A stretch of 38,877 nt of DNA from Paenibacillus sp. Soil522 (lineage in GTDB: Bacteria > Bacillota > Bacilli > Paenibacillales > Paenibacillaceae). The stretch is from NCBI RefSeq assembly GCF_001428245.1, contig NZ_LMRV01000054.1, positions 1-38,877 on the forward strand. The letters are read 5' to 3'. This document shows positions 35,541 through 38,877 of this stretch, piece by piece; within the stretch, counting starts at the first letter, position 1; each line of letters opens with the position of its first letter. The translations under genes and the position numbers were made by a program. Under the pieces are notes generated by a model, which was not told the origin of the DNA, did not search any database, and saw only the letters and a list, made by a program, of their open reading frames with translations.

Positions 35541-37510
35541 TATTTTGTCCCCCTTAATGCGGCTTCCGTACGCTCGATTTCATCCACCGGAATGTAATAA
35601 TCGGTATCGTAAGAGAACGAACGGGCAAGCATGCATATGGCTACGCCGATCATACCCGGAATGGCCATCCACAGCCAATCCCATACGAAGCCGAAACCTG
35701 CTGTAAACCAGCATAACGACATGATGAACGGAATGCTTGAATTTTTCGGCATATGAATCGGCTCAAGCGGAGCGAGTGGTTTGGCCGGCTCGCCGCTCGC
35801 AATTCGCTGCTTCTCTTCCCACCACTCGTCTTGGCTGGTAACCTGCGGCAAGCGAGCGAAGTTGTAGAGCGGTGCAGGCGATGGAATCGACCATTCCAGC
35901 GTGCGTCCGTCCCAAGTATCTCCGGATTTTGCTTTCTTGTAAAACTTGATGCTGTGAGCGATCTGCCACATTTGGAAAATAAACGCGATCCCCATTAGGA
36001 ATGCTCCTACAGTAGATACGACGTTAAGCGGCTGCCAGCCCATATCGAAGTCGTATTCGTTGAAGCGGCGCGTCATCCCCATGAGGCCAAGCGCGTATTG
36101 CGGCATGAAACAAACGTAGAAGCCGATGTTCCAGAACCAGAATGCCCATTTACCAATTCCCTCATGCAGGGTGAATCCGAACATTTTTGGCCACCAATAG
36201 TAAAGGCCTGCGAAGAAGCCGAACACGACCCCGCCGATGATAACTTGGTGGAAATGCGCAATTAGGAAGTAACTGTTGTGGAACTGGAAGTCGGCTGGTG
36301 CGACCGAAAGCAGTACACCGGTCATCCCCCCAACGACGAAGCAAGGAATGAACGCAACTGTCCACATCATTGGTGTTGTAAATTTAATACGACCGCGATA
36401 CATCGTAAACAGCCAGTTGAACACCTTAACCCCGGTCGGAATGGCGATTAGCATCGTCGTTAATGCAAAGAACGCGTTGACGTTGGCCCCGGAGCCCATC
36501 GTAAAGAAGTGATGCGCCCATGTGAAGAAGGAGAAGAAGCTGATAGACATAAGTGCGAATACCATCGATTTGTAACCAAACAGCTTTTTCTTCGAAAATG
36601 TTGAGACAATTTCTGAAAATATACCAAATGCCGGCAAAACGATAATATATACTTCCGGGTGTCCCCACATCCAGATGAGGTTGATGTACATCATCGGATT
36701 GCCGCCGCCGTCGAGCGTGAAGAAGTGAGCGCCCAGATAGCGGTCAATAAACAGCAGGAACAGCGTAACCGTTAATATTGGGAAAGCGAACATAATGGTA
36801 ATGCATGACGATAGGACTGACCAGACAAACATCGGCATTTGCATAAGCTTCATGCCCGGCGCGCGCATTTTCAGAATCGTGACAACGAAGTTAATGCCCG
36901 TAGCCAAGGAGCCGATACCTGAAATTTGAATACCCCAGATATAAAAGTCTTGTCCAAGCCCCGGACTGCCTGACAGCTCGGAAAGCGGCGGATAAGCGAG
37001 CCAGCCTGCATCCGGCGAGCCGCCGATAATAAAGGATACGTTAAACAGCATCGCTCCAAAGAAGAACATCCAGAAGCTAAGGGAGTTCAGGAACGGAAAA
37101 GCAACGTCGCGCGCTCCGATTTGGAGCGGGACGACGATATTGAACAGACCGAACATAAGCGGCATCGCCATGAACAGAATCATAATAACGCCGTGCGTGG
37201 TGAAGATTTGGTTATAGTGTTCCGCGTGCAAAAATTCAAGCTCCGGAGCAGCAAGCTGAACCCGCATCAGCAGCGCATCGACGCCGCCGCGGAACAGCAT
37301 GAGAATGGAAGCGATGATGTACATGATACCGATTTTTTTATGATCGACGCTAGTCAGCCATTCGGTCCACAGCCAGCGCCATTTTTTGAAAAAGGTGAGT
37401 ACGAATAGAATCGCGACAAGCGATAATCCAATGGATACTTGAGCCCCTAAAATAAGCGGATCGCCGGTAACGAAAAATTCGGATGCGAATTGTTTAATTT
37501 TGTCTAACAT
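35540..37510 (-). CDS. qoxB: Cytochrome aa3 quinol oxidase subunit I
   Basis: A 656-aa catalytic subunit that reduces O2 to water with electrons from menaquinol and pumps protons. The heme and CuB ligands are visible: TTHGVIMILF, the WMWGHPEVYIIVLP cross-linked His-Tyr pair, the His pair in WAHHFFT, and HNSYFLIAHFHQVI carrying both heme ligands. The 14-15 TM layout and C-terminal extension match CyoB/QoxB. I chose ATG 37510, 7 nt after AGGAGG; the TTG at 37540 precedes this ribosome site. A 7-bp hairpin (37527-37543) lies just before the ribosome site. Confidence 0.96.
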   Translation of the reverse strand: MLDKIKQFASEFFVTGDPLILGAQVSIGLSLVAILFVLTFFKKWRWLWTEWLTSVDHKKIGIMYIIASILMLFRGGVDALLMRVQLAAPELEFLHAEHYNQIFTTHGVIMILFMAMPLMFGLFNIVVPLQIGARDVAFPFLNSLSFWMFFFGAMLFNVSFIIGGSPDAGWLAYPPLSELSGSPGLGQDFYIWGIQISGIGSLATGINFVVTILKMRAPGMKLMQMPMFVWSVLSSCITIMFAFPILTVTLFLLFIDRYLGAHFFTLDGGGNPMMYINLIWMWGHPEVYIIVLPAFGIFSEIVSTFSKKKLFGYKSMVFALMSISFFSFFTWAHHFFTMGSGANVNAFFALTTMLIAIPTGVKVFNWLFTMYRGRIKFTTPMMWTVAFIPCFVVGGMTGVLLSVAPADFQFHNSYFLIAHFHQVIIGGVVFGFFAGLYYWWPKMFGFTLHEGIGKWAFWFWNIGFYVCFMPQYALGLMGMTRRFNEYDFDMGWQPLNVVSTVGAFLMGIAFIFQMWQIAHSIKFYKKAKSGDTWDGRTLEWSIPSPAPLYNFARLPQVTSQDEWWEEKQRIASGEPAKPLAPLEPIHMPKNSSIPFIMSLCWFTAGFGFVWDWLWMAIPGMIGVAICMLARSFSYDTDYYIPVDEIERTEAALRGTK

Positions 37511-37572
37511 GAGGGGTCCTCCTAAAAGTTTGTAGAACAAACTCGTTTCAAAAGCTTGCGCTTGTTAGTGGG

Positions 37573-38568
37573 TTAATGCCCCACATGGTTATGCGTGTTA
37601 GCGTCCGTGCTGCTGGCTGTGTGATGATGCGGCTCCATCGTAACCGCCGGAGCGGTCTCTTCATTCGCGGCTGCCGCAGGCTCCGCTGCTTCACTGCCAT
37701 GATGCTGATGCGCGCCGCTGCCGCCGTTCACATATTGTTTAACGATTTTATTGAATAAGCCTTTAGGGAAGCCGGCGAATAGCTGCACATCCGAAGTGCC
37801 CGGCTCAGTCAGCTTCTCGAAACCCTCCATGGTTAGAGATGGAGAAGTAGCCTTCACTTCGTCTATCCAAGCTTTATAATCTTCCTCCGAAACAGCATCG
37901 ACCTTAAACGTCATTTGCGCAAAATCTTTCCCTGTAAAGTTCGCGCCAGAGCCAAAATAGCTGCCTTGCTCATCAGCTTGCAGGAAGAGGGTCATCGCCA
38001 TGCCTGACATCGTGTAAATTTGCCCGCCGAGCTGCGGAACCCAGAAGGAGTTCATCGCCGTGTCGGACGTTAATTGGAACTTAATCGGCACGTCTTCCGG
38101 AATTTTAATGTAATTGACGGTTGCGATATCCTCATCCGGATATTTGAACAGCCATTTCCAGTCAAGCGATGTGACTTGAATCGTGATGGGCGCCTTAGCC
38201 GATTCAATCGGTTTGGAAGGCTCGAGCGCATAAGTGTATTTAACAGTGACGATAGCCAGTATAAGAATAGCGATAATTGGAATGGTCCACCAAGTGATCT
38301 CCAGCTTCGTGCTGTGCTCCCAGTTAGGATTGTAGGCAGCCTTGCTGCCGGGCTTATCGCGGTACCGCCAAACGATAATAGCTGTCAGGATAAGCACGGG
38401 TACGATGATAACGGAACACAGAATGGTTGAAAAATAAATCAGATCCTTCTGAGATTCGCCGATTGGCCCTTTCGGATCGAGCACAATGAATTGCTCGCCG
38501 CAGCCGGAAAGCATAACGGCCATTAGCATAATAAGTACGGGTGTCAGTATACGAAGATACGGTCTCAT
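37573..38568 (-). CDS. qoxA: Quinol oxidase subunit II, lipoprotein, no CuA site
   Basis: A 331-aa subunit II. The signal peptide ends in a lipobox with Cys23 (LSGCGEQ). Two TM helices (about 43-67, 92-112) precede the extracellular cupredoxin domain (about 125-250). The CuA ligands of cytochrome c oxidases (CxxxC, His, Met) are absent: the region reads GSGANFTGKDFAQM, so electrons come from quinol. The C-terminal 50 residues are rich in His, Ala and Glu, unlike the short tail of typical QoxA. First gene of qoxABCD. ATG 38568 and TTG 38571 are both possible starts behind GAGGAG. Confidence 0.94.
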   Translation of the reverse strand: MRPYLRILTPVLIMLMAVMLSGCGEQFIVLDPKGPIGESQKDLIYFSTILCSVIIVPVLILTAIIVWRYRDKPGSKAAYNPNWEHSTKLEITWWTIPIIAILILAIVTVKYTYALEPSKPIESAKAPITIQVTSLDWKWLFKYPDEDIATVNYIKIPEDVPIKFQLTSDTAMNSFWVPQLGGQIYTMSGMAMTLFLQADEQGSYFGSGANFTGKDFAQMTFKVDAVSEEDYKAWIDEVKATSPSLTMEGFEKLTEPGTSDVQLFAGFPKGLFNKIVKQYVNGGSGAHQHHGSEAAEPAAAANEETAPAVTMEPHHHTASSTDANTHNHVGH

Positions 38569-38571
38569 CAA

Positions 38572-38877
38572 TCGTTCAACTCCTCAAAATTACTGCTTAC
38601 GACTACAATAGCAGATCTACAAGAGAATAACTGCGGGGTTAACAATTACGTCAAAAATTCGTCTTTTTTCTGTAACTGAACGTTCACGGCTTAGACAACT
38701 GTTACATTAAGGATACTTTGCAGCGCTGCTGCTCTTGTCCATCATTACCCAAACAAATAGACAGCCCCATACGGTCAACTTGAACTGTGACCCTATTTGT
38801 GGACGGTTTATAACAAACAGCCCTAGGCTTAACTAGCAAGGAGATGACCTCTGAATTCGTCGGGGGTCATCTTTTTT
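38572..38877. other. Upstream region of qox with structured repeats and a plus-oriented terminator
   Basis: No gene is seen. It contains CAAATAG (38754-38760) pairing with CTATTTG (38793-38799), and GGTCA (38773-38777) pairing with TGACC (38788-38792), which together make one continuous stem with a 12-nt bulge. At 38842-38877 AGATGACC/GGTCATCT followed by T6 looks like a plus-strand terminator. The qox promoter must lie here but no clear -35/-10 stands out. Confidence 0.55.

Overview
The window reads as chromosome of an endospore-forming, motile, aerobic Bacillota, most likely Paenibacillus or a close relative. The grounds are the rrn(5S)-guaB-dacA-pdxS-pdxT-serS order known from near the Bacillus subtilis origin, a small acid-soluble spore protein, a Spo0E-like phosphatase, an orphan sporulation-type histidine kinase, a YwhD protein, a c-di-AMP riboswitch on an NlpC/P60 hydrolase, and purine-rich Shine-Dalgarno sequences with frequent TTG/GTG starts. 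Genus assignment is inference; no search was run.

Left part (1-10.7 kb): the 3' part of a 5S rRNA, an Eis-like acetyltransferase, guaB, dacA, the PLP synthase pair pdxST, serS and tRNA-Ser(UGA). A short run of small genes follows, ending in an SspP-like spore protein behind a good match to a forespore (SigG) promoter. Then come a lipoprotein, a DUF4870 membrane protein and tRNA-Arg(CCU).

Middle part (10.7-22.4 kb): a GAF/HD-GYP c-di-GMP phosphodiesterase with an upstream Spo0A box. Next is a three-gene minus-strand operon: an ATP-grasp ligase resembling D-aspartate ligases, a MurE paralogue with altered motifs, and an Asp/Glu racemase. This looks like a dedicated D-amino-acid/peptidoglycan-type pathway and is the best candidate for an undescribed system. 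It is divergent from a Spo0E-like gene, and the shared 0.5-kb intergenic region carries several Spo0A-box-like sites. tadA and a PAS histidine kinase follow, separated by a DnaA-box-rich stretch; then rluF and motAB.

Right part (22.4-38.9 kb): an MFS transporter, a photolyase, a c-di-AMP riboswitch plus NlpC/P60 endopeptidase, a secreted protein, an M1 metallopeptidase paired with a membrane protein, and ywhD. An ECF sigma/anti-sigma/repeat-membrane-protein operon comes next; its sigma factor appears to start at AUU and it ends in a decayed gene. After a tandem-GNAT protein, the window ends with the qoxABCD quinol oxidase operon, whose subunits II, III and IV carry His-rich tails.

Shared themes are envelope and peptidoglycan metabolism, sporulation control and core translation/nucleotide genes. 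No prophage, insertion sequence or CRISPR array was seen.
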